DNA of 9,383 bases from Desulfobacteraceae bacterium (GCA_022712835.1 JAFLJU010000248.1:1-9383), one strand, 5' to 3'; counted from the stretch's first letter, positions 1-6,868 are shown. The notes: generated by a model from the letters alone, not told the origin. Numbers and translations: made by a program.

Positions 1-1
1 T

Positions 2-217
2 GTCCACTGCGGGGCCGATCCCAGAATGGCCGCTCTGATGGTGGCCGTGGCAGCATCCAACACCTTTATTTTGCCCACCCACCAGGTCAATGCCCTGATC
101 ATGCGGCCGGGGGGTTACAAGGTTATAGATTATATCAGGGCCGGCAGCGGCATGACCCTGGTATATCTCGCCGTGGTCATGGTGATCATGTATTTTTTCT
201 ACGGCATCGCAGCATAA
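2..217 (+). CDS. SLC13/DASS-family permease, C-terminal fragment (5' end outside window)
   Basis: The reading frame is open from the left edge and stops at TAA 215-217, giving about 71 residues of a protein whose start lies outside the window. The fragment is strongly hydrophobic. It shows the C-terminal pattern seen in SLC13/divalent-anion:Na+ symporter-like permeases: a small-residue helix (VAVAASNTFILPTHQVNALI), a P-x-H-Q-x-N element, then a PGGY segment and a final membrane helix ending in YFFYGIAA. Such proteins sit in the inner membrane and import carboxylates, sulfate or related anions by Na+ coupling; the substrate cannot be told from this fragment. It converges on the opp-type operon with a 52-base gap and is probably an independent transcription unit. 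The family call rests on pattern recognition of a short piece, so the subfamily is uncertain. Confidence 0.7.
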   Translation, partial: VHCGADPRMAALMVAVAASNTFILPTHQVNALIMRPGGYKVIDYIRAGSGMTLVYLAVVMVIMYFFYGIAA

Positions 218-269
218 GTTCGATCTGTTTTTTTTACTTACGGCCGCTTACAAATTTTTTGGTTTTTTG

Positions 270-1253
270 TTAGCCCGAAATAGAGCCACCGGAAATCACA
301 TTAAAACAGGCCACTAGGTGGCCGCCGTTTTCAATCAGCTCTGGGGCGTGATTCACACACACCTTTGTTGCTAGGCCACATCGATCAAGGAAGGAACAGC
401 TGTCATCAGTTTTTTCAAATAAAGGAACCACGGGATTATTTGTTGGCTTTCTATTCAGGGGGTTCACGTCGGGAACCGCCCGAAACAGAGTCTGGGTATA
501 GGGATGGAGGGGATTTTCAAACAGGGATCGGGTGGTTCCCTGCTCCAGAATCTGCCCCATGTAAATAACGGCCACCTGGTCGGTTATATATTCCACCACA
601 CTCAAATCGTGGCTGATAAACAGATAGGTCAGGTTGTATTTTTCCTGGAGGTCCATCATTAGATTCAAGACCTGGGCCTGGACCGATACGTCCAGGGCCG
701 AGACACACTCATCGGCCACAATCAGGGAAGGACGGGTAATCAAAGCCCTGGCAATGGCGACTCTCTGACGTTGTCCCCCGGAAAACTCATGGGGAAATTT
801 ATCAATATCCCTGGCGTTCATACCCACCTCAACCAAAATTTTTTCCACCCGCTCTTTTTTTTGGGCAAAGGTTAGTTTTTCTGCCAGGGTATCCAGGGGT
901 TCTGCAACAATTCCCAAAATATTTTTCCTGGGATTCAGCGACCCATAGGGGTCCTGGAACACCATCTGGAAATTGCGCCGCAAATGTCTCAGTTCGGCTT
1001 TTGGCAGCTTAAACAAATCCTGTCCCCCAAAGGAAACCGTTCCTAGGGTAGGCTTATCAAGGGCCATTACAATTCTGGCCAGGGTTGATTTTCCGCAACC
1101 CGATTCCCCCACGATTCCAAAACTGGTGCCTTTTTGCACCTCCAGATTAATCCCATGAAGGGCGCGAAAAACAGGGGCCTTCTGGAACAGGTATTTCTTG
1201 GGAAGCAGATAATCCTTATAAACACCTTCAATTTTAACCAATGGTTCTTTCAT
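270..1253 (-). CDS. Oligopeptide/dipeptide ABC transporter ATPase, OppF/DppF type
   Basis: This 327-residue cytoplasmic ATPase is one of the two nucleotide-binding subunits that power the peptide importer. It has a Walker A GESGCGKS (residues 49-56), a Q-loop Gln at about 100 (FQDPYGSLNPR), the signature FSGGQRQRVAIARAL (157-171), Walker B LIVADE with catalytic Glu182, a D-loop (SALD), and the switch His215. The C-terminal extension (LHPYTQ, then Cys286, Cys292, Cys299, Cys316) is the oligo_HPY domain. That domain and the length separate Opp/Dpp ATPases from the shorter nickel-type NikD/NikE. The residue after the Walker B Glu is Cys (DECVSALD) rather than the usual Pro, which should not affect catalysis. 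It is the last gene of the operon, 51 bases after oppD. Purine-rich AAGGAAGG and AAGG motifs precede the ATG by about 11-20 bases, so the ribosome site is loosely placed. The gene stops at TAA; no clear terminator was seen after it. Confidence 0.93.
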   Translation of the reverse strand: MKEPLVKIEGVYKDYLLPKKYLFQKAPVFRALHGINLEVQKGTSFGIVGESGCGKSTLARIVMALDKPTLGTVSFGGQDLFKLPKAELRHLRRNFQMVFQDPYGSLNPRKNILGIVAEPLDTLAEKLTFAQKKERVEKILVEVGMNARDIDKFPHEFSGGQRQRVAIARALITRPSLIVADECVSALDVSVQAQVLNLMMDLQEKYNLTYLFISHDLSVVEYITDQVAVIYMGQILEQGTTRSLFENPLHPYTQTLFRAVPDVNPLNRKPTNNPVVPLFEKTDDSCSFLDRCGLATKVCVNHAPELIENGGHLVACFNVISGGSISG

Positions 1254-1304
1254 ATTTTAGCTTGCCTTACCTTCCTTATGTTTTGGCTTCTTTTTTTTGG
1301 GGCT

Positions 1305-2291
1305 TCATTGGTTTTGCCTTCCTTGGTTTAACGGGTGATAACACCACACATCATGCAATACTCCCCCCCTTGTGACCATGGGTTCCTTTTCCCGGCACTC
1401 CGTGGTGGCAAAGGAACACCTATCGGCAAAATTACATCCAATCGGTCTCAAGTGCAGTTCCGGTACCTGACCCGGAATATAGTTCAGCCGTTTTCTTTCC
1501 GAGTTGCCCGAAGAGATTTGGGGAATAGCTGCAAAAAGACCCTGGGTATAGGGATGCAGCATATTTCGAAACACATCAACGGTGGTTCCCATTTCCACCA
1601 TGTTGCCGGTATACATGACCATCACATTCTGGGTGGTCTGGGCGATGACCCCGAGGTCATGGCTAATCATTATCAGTCCCATGCCCGATGCATCGGTAAG
1701 TTCCCGGATTAAATTTAAAATTTGTTCCTGAACCGTCACATCAAGAGCGGTGGTGGGTTCATCTGCAATAAGAACATCGGGATTGCAGGCAATGGCCATG
1801 GCAATCATCACCCGTTGACGCTGTCCGCCGGAAAGCTGGTGGGGATAAAGGTTCAGCGGGAATCTTTCAACGGGCAGTCCCACCTTGTCCATTAGTTCGC
1901 AAACCCGTTCAATGACTTGTTTGTGTGCAAGGCGTGTATGGAGAAAAATACTTTCAGACACCTGGGCGCCAATCTGTTTCAAAGGATTTAAAGCGGTCAT
2001 GGGTTCCTGAAATATCATCCCGATGCGATCCCCCCGGATACGGCAGATCTGTCGGGAATTTAAGCGTAAAATATCCTGCCCCCCCAGGATTATTTTCCCC
2101 TTTATCTTTGCATCGGAAGGCAAAAGTGACATCAGGGCCAGGGCGGTGATGGATTTTCCACAACCAGATTCTCCCACAATACCAAGGGCGTCACCTGCCT
2201 CCATGGAAAAACTGATATGACTGATCACCTCTTGTGGGCCATGGGCTGTTTTCAGAGTGACACTAAGATCCTCTACCTCTAATAGGGCCAT
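1305..2291 (-). CDS. Oligopeptide/dipeptide ABC transporter ATPase, OppD/DppD type
   Basis: This 328-residue ATPase is the partner of the downstream OppF-type subunit; together they form the ATP-hydrolysing dimer under the two permeases. Visible motifs are Walker A GESGCGKS (40-47), Q-loop Gln95 (MIFQEPMTALNP), signature LSGGQRQRVMIA (153-164), Walker B VLIADEP with Glu178, and switch His211. The C-terminal oligo_HPY extension carries Cys286, Cys292, Cys299 and Cys317. The same four-Cys pattern in some Opp/Dpp ATPases has been reported to bind an iron-sulfur cluster; whether it does here is inference. The start ATG follows the oppC stop by only 4 bases and has GCAGGT about 6 bases upstream, so translation is probably coupled. 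The gene ends with TGA, after which the frame stays open for 15 mostly Lys-rich codons; I treat that TGA as a true stop. Confidence 0.93.
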   Translation of the reverse strand: MALLEVEDLSVTLKTAHGPQEVISHISFSMEAGDALGIVGESGCGKSITALALMSLLPSDAKIKGKIILGGQDILRLNSRQICRIRGDRIGMIFQEPMTALNPLKQIGAQVSESIFLHTRLAHKQVIERVCELMDKVGLPVERFPLNLYPHQLSGGQRQRVMIAMAIACNPDVLIADEPTTALDVTVQEQILNLIRELTDASGMGLIMISHDLGVIAQTTQNVMVMYTGNMVEMGTTVDVFRNMLHPYTQGLFAAIPQISSGNSERKRLNYIPGQVPELHLRPIGCNFADRCSFATTECREKEPMVTRGGVLHDVWCYHPLNQGRQNQ

Positions 2292-2295
2292 GTTT

Positions 2296-3144
2296 TTACC
2301 TGCTTCTTCTCAATTTTGGGTCAAGCACATCCCGCAACCCATCCCCAAAAAGGTTCAGCCCCATAACCGTCAAGGCAATGGCAAGCCCGGGATAGATGGC
2401 AAGTTGCGGTGCAAAATACATAAAGGTCTGGGCTTCATTGAGCATTTTTCCCCAACTGGGCATGGGGGGCTGGGTACCCAGGCCCAAGTAGCTTAAGCCC
2501 GCCTCTGCCAGGATGCCCAGGGCAAACTGAATGGTGGCCTGGACAATGAGCATGCTGGCGATATTGGGCAGCACATGCTCAAAAGAAATTTTAAACGGCC
2601 CTTTTCCTGCGCTTCTGGCCGCCAGAATATATTCCCGCTTCCAGATGCTCAAAGCCGCCCCCCTTGCCACCCGGGCAAAAACAGGAATGTTGAAAATCCC
2701 TATGGCAATGATGGAGTTCACCGATCCCGGTCCCAGAATAGCGGTGATCATGATGGCGGAAATAAGGGAGGGAAAGGCAAAGGTAAAATCGTTGAACCGC
2801 ATGATCAGTTCATCGATCCAGCCTTTTTTGGCTGCGGCGGTCAACCCCAGGGGAACCCCGATCCCGATCCCGATGCCGATGGCAACAAAGGCGACAATCA
2901 CCGAATTTCTGGCACCCGTAATTAGCATGGACAAAATATCCCGTCCAAAATGATCCGTTCCCAGCAGATATTTGGCGCTGGGGGTGAGCAATTTTTCGGC
3001 GATATTAATATCTTCAACCGGATAGGGTGTCCAGAAATAGGAAAGAAACGCCACCAGGAAAAACAAAAGTGAAATGGTTCCGCCAATGACAAAACTTCGG
3101 TTTTTCAACCCATGTCCCAGCACCTCACCCAATGTTCTAAACAT
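2296..3144 (-). CDS. Peptide ABC transporter permease, OppC/DppC type
   Basis: This 282-residue inner-membrane permease is one half of the transmembrane pathway. An N-terminal segment (FVIGGTISLLFFLVAFL, about 18-34) is the usual OppC_N transmembrane anchor. The conserved LGTDHFGRDILSMLITGARNS block (61-81) is a hallmark of the DppC/OppC side, distinguishing it from OppB. The cytoplasmic EAA-like loop that docks onto the ATPase is EYILAARSAGKGPFKISFEHVLPN (about 171-194). The C-terminal LSYLGLGTQPPMPSWG block (217-232) is also typical. Length is normal for the family. Its ATG overlaps the end of oppB by 8 bases, the usual sign of translational coupling. A Gly-Ile repeat (about 90-96) is encoded by a hexanucleotide tandem repeat, noted separately. 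Confidence 0.94.
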   Translation of the reverse strand: MFRTLGEVLGHGLKNRSFVIGGTISLLFFLVAFLSYFWTPYPVEDINIAEKLLTPSAKYLLGTDHFGRDILSMLITGARNSVIVAFVAIGIGIGIGVPLGLTAAAKKGWIDELIMRFNDFTFAFPSLISAIMITAILGPGSVNSIIAIGIFNIPVFARVARGAALSIWKREYILAARSAGKGPFKISFEHVLPNIASMLIVQATIQFALGILAEAGLSYLGLGTQPPMPSWGKMLNEAQTFMYFAPQLAIYPGLAIALTVMGLNLFGDGLRDVLDPKLRRSR

Positions 3145-4090
3145 CTGCCCCCCCTCTTAAACGGGGATCAATCACCGAATACAATAAATCCACGAAAAAA
3201 TTGATCATGATCACCGTCCCTGCAAGCATTATCACCAGATTTTTCACCACGATCAGATCCCGTTGGGAGATGGCCTGGAAAATCAGCCGGCCGATACCCG
3301 GTAGATAAAACACATTTTCAATGATGATCGTTCCGGCCAGCAAAAAAGAAAACTGGAGCCCCATAATGGTCACAACAGGTATAAGGGCATTTCTCAAGGC
3401 ATGCTTCCACAATGCCCCCTGGGGGGTAACCCCCTTGGCCCGGGCCGTGCGGATAAAATCCTCTCCCAACACCTCCAGCAAGGCCGAGCGGGTGACACGT
3501 GACAGGATGGCTGCCTGGGGAAGGGCCAAAGCAATGGTCGGCAGTAACAGGGACTTAAGAGCCGGGATAATACCGGCATCCCAACCGGCAAAGCCTCCTG
3601 CTGGCAACCACCGCAGGGTGACGGAAAATACGAGCGTTAACAGCATGGCAAACCAGAAATTGGGGATGGCAATGCCCAGCTGGGAAAAACTCATCACCAG
3701 AAAATCCATGGGTTTATTATGATGGGAAGCGGCCATGATACCCAGGGGAATAGCAATGAGGGTGGACAGGGTCATGGCCAACAGGGCCAGGGGCAAACTC
3801 ACGGTAACCCGGCATAAAATCAGCTCAGACACCGGCACATCATAGGTATAGGAGATACCCAGGTTTCCGGTGGCAAGATCTGCCACCCAGGTGAAATAGC
3901 GGACCAAAATCGGCCGATTGAGGCCCATTTGCTCCCGAAGGGCATTCAGGGTATCAGCTTCGGCATTGATCCCCAACATCAGTGCGGCCGGGTCCCCGGG
4001 CAAAATTTCAAGCATCACAAAGACCACAAGGGTTGCCACCAACAGGGTCAGAACCAGGGCAGTAACCCGTTTTACCAGAAAAATTCTCAT
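3137..4090 (-). CDS. Peptide ABC transporter permease, OppB/DppB type
   Basis: This 317-residue inner-membrane permease is the other transmembrane half of the importer. The N-terminus (MRIFLVKRVTALVLTLLVATLVVFVMLEILPGDP) is the characteristic OppB/DppB first helix followed by the LPGDP element. Further helices lie at about 98-120, 135-156, 180-197, 236-256 and 283-305. The EAA-type ATPase-docking loop is DFIRTARAKGVTPQGALWKHALRNALIP (about 211-238), and IENVFYLPGIGRLI (257-270) is another family signature. Length is normal. The gene follows the binding-protein gene after 71 bases that contain a hairpin. Its stop (TAG) lies inside the start of oppC. The Shine-Dalgarno is weak (GGTGG just before the ATG). 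Confidence 0.94.
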   Translation of the reverse strand: MRIFLVKRVTALVLTLLVATLVVFVMLEILPGDPAALMLGINAEADTLNALREQMGLNRPILVRYFTWVADLATGNLGISYTYDVPVSELILCRVTVSLPLALLAMTLSTLIAIPLGIMAASHHNKPMDFLVMSFSQLGIAIPNFWFAMLLTLVFSVTLRWLPAGGFAGWDAGIIPALKSLLLPTIALALPQAAILSRVTRSALLEVLGEDFIRTARAKGVTPQGALWKHALRNALIPVVTIMGLQFSFLLAGTIIIENVFYLPGIGRLIFQAISQRDLIVVKNLVIMLAGTVIMINFFVDLLYSVIDPRLRGGADV

Positions 4091-4103
4091 TGGCCACCAA
4101 ATG

Positions 4104-4140
4104 TATCGGCCGACTGTTTATAAAGGACAGCCAGCCGATA
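4104..4140 (-). promoter_or_regulatory. Intercistronic stem-loop between binding-protein and permease genes
   Basis: TATCGGC at 4104-4110 is perfectly complementary to GCCGATA at 4134-4140. An inner CTGT/ACAG pairing (4114-4117 with 4127-4130) lies across a 3x3 internal loop, leaving a 9-base apical loop. In minus-strand RNA no U-tract follows the stem, so this is not a classical terminator. Stem-loops at this place in binding-protein-dependent ABC operons (for example after malE) protect the upstream message from 3' exonucleases and raise the ratio of binding protein to permease. That role is inferred here from position and structure. Confidence 0.6.
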
Positions 4141-4161
4141 TCGGTTTATTAAATGAACGAT

Positions 4162-5667
4162 CTAATCAACCCAATAAACCGCTGTCAGGTCATTGGCCTG
4201 GACCGGACTGTTTTCCCATAATCCCCGGATATTTTTATCCCACACCCCATGCTTGGCAAGCTGGAACATGAATCCGTTGACACAATCAGCTGAAATCAAT
4301 CGCTGGGCGTCTCCCAATATTTTGTACCGGGCATCGGTATCCACCGTGGCGGCAAGTTTTTTCATCAATCCCCTGAATTCCGGGCTGTCATAGGCAAAAT
4401 AATAATCGTCCCGGGCATATATGCTGATGTCCATGGGTTCGGTGTGGGAGACAATGCTCAAATCATAATCCCGCTTTTTAAAGACCTGATCCAGCCATTG
4501 GGCCCATTCCACGGGAACGATCTCAAGCTCTATTCCGATTTTTCTCAATTGGGAGGCAACAATTTCCCCGCCACGTCGGGCATAGGGGGGAGGTGGCAGT
4601 TTAATCACCCCTTTAAATCCGTCGGGGTATCCGGCTTCAGCCAGCAATTGTTTGGCCTTTTCAAGATCATAAGGATGGGTTGCGATCAGATCCACATAGG
4701 CCGGATGATGGGGGGCAAAATGGGTGCCGATGGGGGTGCCGTAACCAAACATGGCACCATCGATTATGGCCTTGCGGTCAAGTGCATGGGCAACGGCCTG
4801 GCGAACCTTTAACTTTTTAAAGGGACCACGTTGATTGTTGGTAGAAAGGATGGTTTCGCCCTCGGTGCTGCCGATGACCACATTAAACCGGGGATCGCTC
4901 TTAAATTGTGCCAGACTTTCAGGAGCTGGAAAATTGGCAAACCCATCGATATCCCCGGCCATCATGGCGGAAACAGCGGCTGCGGGATCCGGGATAATTT
5001 TGATGGTGGCCTTTTTCAATTTGGCCGGTGTTCCCCAATAGGCGTCATTTTTGACCATGACAATCCGATCACCCTTCACCCATTTGGAAAATTTAAAGGG
5101 ACCGGTACCGGTCGGGTGACTTTTATTTTTTTCGACACTTGCCTTGTCCACAATGATGGCATCGCCCCAACCCAGGTTGAACAAAAAGCCGCCCGTGGGC
5201 TGGCTCAGGGTCACCACAACGGTATGGGCATCTGTTGCCGTAACGGATGCGATGGGTTTAAATAGGGCTTTTTGGGCGTTGACGCTGTCTTTTGCCCTGG
5301 CTCTGTCAAAAGAGAAAACCACATCCTCGGCCCCAAAAGAAGCACCGTCATGGAAAAGAACCCCTTCTTGAAGAATAAAGGTATAGGTTTTCTGATCTTG
5401 AGAAACAGTCCAACTGCTGGCAAGAGCGGGTTTTACCACCCCGTTCTTATCAATCCGGGTCAGACCCTCAAAGATATTGGCATAGACCACCTCATCAATG
5501 GCTGCAGCGGCCCCTGCAGTGGGGTCAAGGTGGGGCGGTTCCAATACCATTCCCAAATTCAGGCTGGTCTTGGCGGCCATCACCAAAGGAACATTTATGA
5601 CAAGTCCCATAGTTAAAACGGCCCATGTTAAAACGATCCGTGTAACCAAATTTTTCATTTTACGCAT
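4162..5667 (-). CDS. Periplasmic peptide-binding protein of the ABC importer (SBP_bac_5, OppA/DppA-like)
   Basis: This 501-residue extracytoplasmic substrate-binding protein captures the ligand and delivers it to the OppB/C permeases. The N-terminus is a Sec-type signal peptide: basic MRKMKNLVTR, hydrophobic core IVLTWAVLTMGLVINVPLV, and a probable cleavage after Ala31 (VMA-AKTS). There is no lipobox Cys, so it is probably soluble in the periplasm of a diderm cell. The mature part has family 5 landmarks: LDPTAG near the start, NIFEGLTRID (about 64-73), SWTVSQDQKTYTFILQEGVLFHDG, GTGPFKFSKWVKGDRIVMVKNDAYWG in the middle, and a KAKQLLAEAGYPDG segment in the second lobe. Length is close to the family norm. 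The start has a strong Shine-Dalgarno (AAGGAG at 5678-5673, 5 bases before the ATG). The ligand cannot be read from the sequence; the P1 hydrolase upstream favours peptides or peptide-like amides. Confidence 0.93.
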   Translation of the reverse strand: MRKMKNLVTRIVLTWAVLTMGLVINVPLVMAAKTSLNLGMVLEPPHLDPTAGAAAAIDEVVYANIFEGLTRIDKNGVVKPALASSWTVSQDQKTYTFILQEGVLFHDGASFGAEDVVFSFDRARAKDSVNAQKALFKPIASVTATDAHTVVVTLSQPTGGFLFNLGWGDAIIVDKASVEKNKSHPTGTGPFKFSKWVKGDRIVMVKNDAYWGTPAKLKKATIKIIPDPAAAVSAMMAGDIDGFANFPAPESLAQFKSDPRFNVVIGSTEGETILSTNNQRGPFKKLKVRQAVAHALDRKAIIDGAMFGYGTPIGTHFAPHHPAYVDLIATHPYDLEKAKQLLAEAGYPDGFKGVIKLPPPPYARRGGEIVASQLRKIGIELEIVPVEWAQWLDQVFKKRDYDLSIVSHTEPMDISIYARDDYYFAYDSPEFRGLMKKLAATVDTDARYKILGDAQRLISADCVNGFMFQLAKHGVWDKNIRGLWENSPVQANDLTAVYWVD

Positions 5668-5681
5668 TTTATCTCCTTGAG

Positions 5682-5709
5682 TAATCCTGATTTTCTAATC
5701 CTAATTTTC
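5682..5709 (-). repeat. 14-bp imperfect tandem duplication across the hydrolase stop codon
   Basis: TAATCCTGATTTTC (5682-5695) is followed directly by TAATCCTAATTTTC (5696-5709), matching at 13 of 14 positions. The second copy overlaps the hydrolase TGA stop (plus-strand TCA at 5708-5710), and the first copy ends just ahead of the binding-protein Shine-Dalgarno. The pair fills most of the 40-base spacer between the two genes. It may simply be a slippage duplication that sets gene spacing. Confidence 0.7.
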
Positions 5710-6712
5710 AAAGGCCGTAGCGATCACGGTAGCTGTCTAAATCCCCCATCCTTTCCGCCTGAAATACCCCCCTGGCAATGGCCCGGGCCACACAATCAGC
5801 GGCCAGCATTCCCAGTTTGGATACCCCCAGAACCGGATCAGATAATTCGCACTTTCCCGTTGCTAAAACAAAAACACTGTCCCCGTCAAAAGGGGAATGA
5901 ACCGGCCGAATGGCCCTGGCCAAACCGTCCTGAGCCATAATCGCCACCCTTCTTGCCTGGGGTTTGGTCAGCACCGCATCGGTTGCCACGGTCACCAGGG
6001 TGGTGTTTTTACCCGTGGGCAGTTCAAAGGTAAAATCCAGGTCCATATTGGTATTTACATTAGGCTGGCTCTGGTGTCCCAGTTCTCCGTTCTGCTCATA
6101 GGGAAAGGCCCACATGGTAGAACTTCCCGGCATGGTAACCGACCCCATTGAGTTAACAGCAGCGATGGCCCCGACACTAATCTCTAAATCTCCATCAGAA
6201 AAAACAAAAGAGGCACTGCCCAGCCCCCCTTTCAAGCCGCCGGAAATGGCACCAAAACCGGCACCCACATTCCCCAACTCAAAGGTTGAACTTAGCCCCT
6301 GGGCGGCTTTAAATCCCAGATCGTAATAAGGGGATTTAACCCCCCAATCCTTATCTCCCCCGTTTAACAGATCAAACAAAATAGCAGATGGCACAATGGG
6401 AATAATGGCATCCCCCAGAACAAAGCCCCTTTTTTGCTCCCTTAAGCTTGCCATGACACCGCCTGCAGCATCCAATCCGTAGGCAGACCCGCCGCTTAAG
6501 ACAATCCCGTGGACCACATCCACCAGACAATCGGCGTTCAGGGCCTCGGTCTCACGACTTCCCGGCCCCCCGCCCCGGATATCGGCCGAGGCAACGCTGG
6601 GTTCATCGGGTATGATAACGGTCACGCCGGTTCTGATCAGATTATCTTCAACATTGCCCACCCGGATGCCCGGAACATCTGTTATCAGGTTTTGCTTCCC
6701 CACTTTTATCAT
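5708..6712 (-). CDS. P1/S58-family Ntn hydrolase (DmpA/NylC-like aminopeptidase or amidase)
   Basis: This 334-residue enzyme belongs to the DmpA/L-aminopeptidase-D-esterase fold, whose members cut themselves into two chains to free an N-terminal nucleophile. Family marks are ITDVPGIRVGN near the N-terminus, HGIVLSGGSAYGLDAA, GNVGAGFGAISGGLKGGLGSAS, and SVGAIAAVNSMG. The block GKNTTLVTVATDAVLTKPQARRVAIMAQDGLARAIRPVHSPFDGDSVFVLATG covers the predicted self-cleavage site, Asn236-Thr237. Cleavage there would give chains of about 236 and 98 residues with Thr as nucleophile, as in nylon-oligomer hydrolase NylC. No signal peptide is visible, so it is probably cytoplasmic, acting on substrates imported by the downstream transporter. 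An in-frame GTG lies at 6733, but the ATG at 6712 has AAGGGG 8 bases upstream (6726-6721) and fits better. Substrate is unknown; members act on peptides, beta-peptides, D-amino-acid amides or esters. Confidence 0.88.
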   Translation of the reverse strand: MIKVGKQNLITDVPGIRVGNVEDNLIRTGVTVIIPDEPSVASADIRGGGPGSRETEALNADCLVDVVHGIVLSGGSAYGLDAAGGVMASLREQKRGFVLGDAIIPIVPSAILFDLLNGGDKDWGVKSPYYDLGFKAAQGLSSTFELGNVGAGFGAISGGLKGGLGSASFVFSDGDLEISVGAIAAVNSMGSVTMPGSSTMWAFPYEQNGELGHQSQPNVNTNMDLDFTFELPTGKNTTLVTVATDAVLTKPQARRVAIMAQDGLARAIRPVHSPFDGDSVFVLATGKCELSDPVLGVSKLGMLAADCVARAIARGVFQAERMGDLDSYRDRYGL

Positions 6713-6751
6713 CTTATTATCCCCTTGCTTCACTTTGATAGTGCCTCTTAT

Positions 6752-6773
6752 TTACTAATAACACGGTTAGTAA
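6752..6773. promoter_or_regulatory. Candidate repressor operator (7-8-7 inverted repeat) over the -10 box
   Basis: TTACTAA (6752-6758) and TTAGTAA (6767-6773) are perfect inverted copies separated by 8 bases. The repeat overlaps the -10 hexamer and extends over the expected transcription start of the hydrolase-opp operon. That placement is typical of dimeric helix-turn-helix repressors such as TetR or GntR families. No regulator gene is present in the window, so the identity of the binding protein is unknown. Confidence 0.6.
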
Positions 6774-6798
6774 TAGGAAGGGCCATATATTTTGTCAA
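6770..6798 (-). promoter_or_regulatory. Sigma-70-type promoter of the hydrolase-opp operon
   Basis: On the minus strand a perfect TTGACA -35 (6798-6793) is followed after 17 bases by TATTAC (6775-6770), which matches the -10 consensus at 4 of 6 positions. The transcription start would fall near 6763, leaving a leader of about 50 bases before the ATG at 6712. The -35 directly abuts the U-tract of the upstream terminator-like structure. Confidence 0.65.
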
Positions 6799-6799
6799 G

Positions 6800-6855
6800 A
6801 AAAAACTAGAGAATCCAACCCCCTATATCCAAGGGGTTTAAACTACCTTGGATTC
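6800..6855 (-). terminator. Terminator-like nested hairpins after the LarA-family gene
   Basis: Thirteen bases after the larA-like stop, minus-strand RNA contains GAAUCCAAGG (6855-6846). Its 5' part can pair with UUGGAUUC (6818-6811, 8 bp), while its AUCCAAGG portion can instead pair with CCUUGGAU (6834-6827, 8 bp). A CCCC/GGGG inner stem is also possible inside the outer hairpin. A run of six U (6805-6800) follows the outer stem after 5 bases. I read this as a rho-independent terminator of the panB-larA unit with two alternative folds. The 5-base gap before the U-tract makes it imperfect. Confidence 0.5.
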
Positions 6856-6868
6856 AGCCGGGCAGATT

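Noticed and set aside
205..235. Possible terminator after the SLC13-type gene
   Set aside because: A run of eight T (228-235) is present, but only a 4-bp stem (ATCG 206-209 with CGAT 221-224) precedes it, which is too weak to call.
2531..2953. Plus-strand open frame of 140 codons opposite oppC, and similar ones opposite panB and oppD
   Set aside because: These are antisense shadows of well-conserved genes with no sensible protein character of their own.
4831..5265. Long plus-strand open frame of 144 codons opposite the binding-protein gene
   Set aside because: It lies wholly antisense to a clearly recognisable SBP_bac_5 gene, its product resembles no family I know, and no ribosome site was evident.
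270..5667. A nickel ABC importer (NikABCDE type) feeding the nickel-dependent LarA homologue
   Set aside because: Both ATPases are about 327 residues with the oligo_HPY four-Cys extension, unlike short NikD/NikE. The operon starts with a P1 hydrolase and has its own promoter, separate from larA. A peptide importer fits better.
6710..6733. GTG at 6733 as start of the P1 hydrolase
   Set aside because: It would add only seven poorly conserved residues, and the AAGGGG ribosome site lies inside that extension at correct distance for the ATG at 6712.
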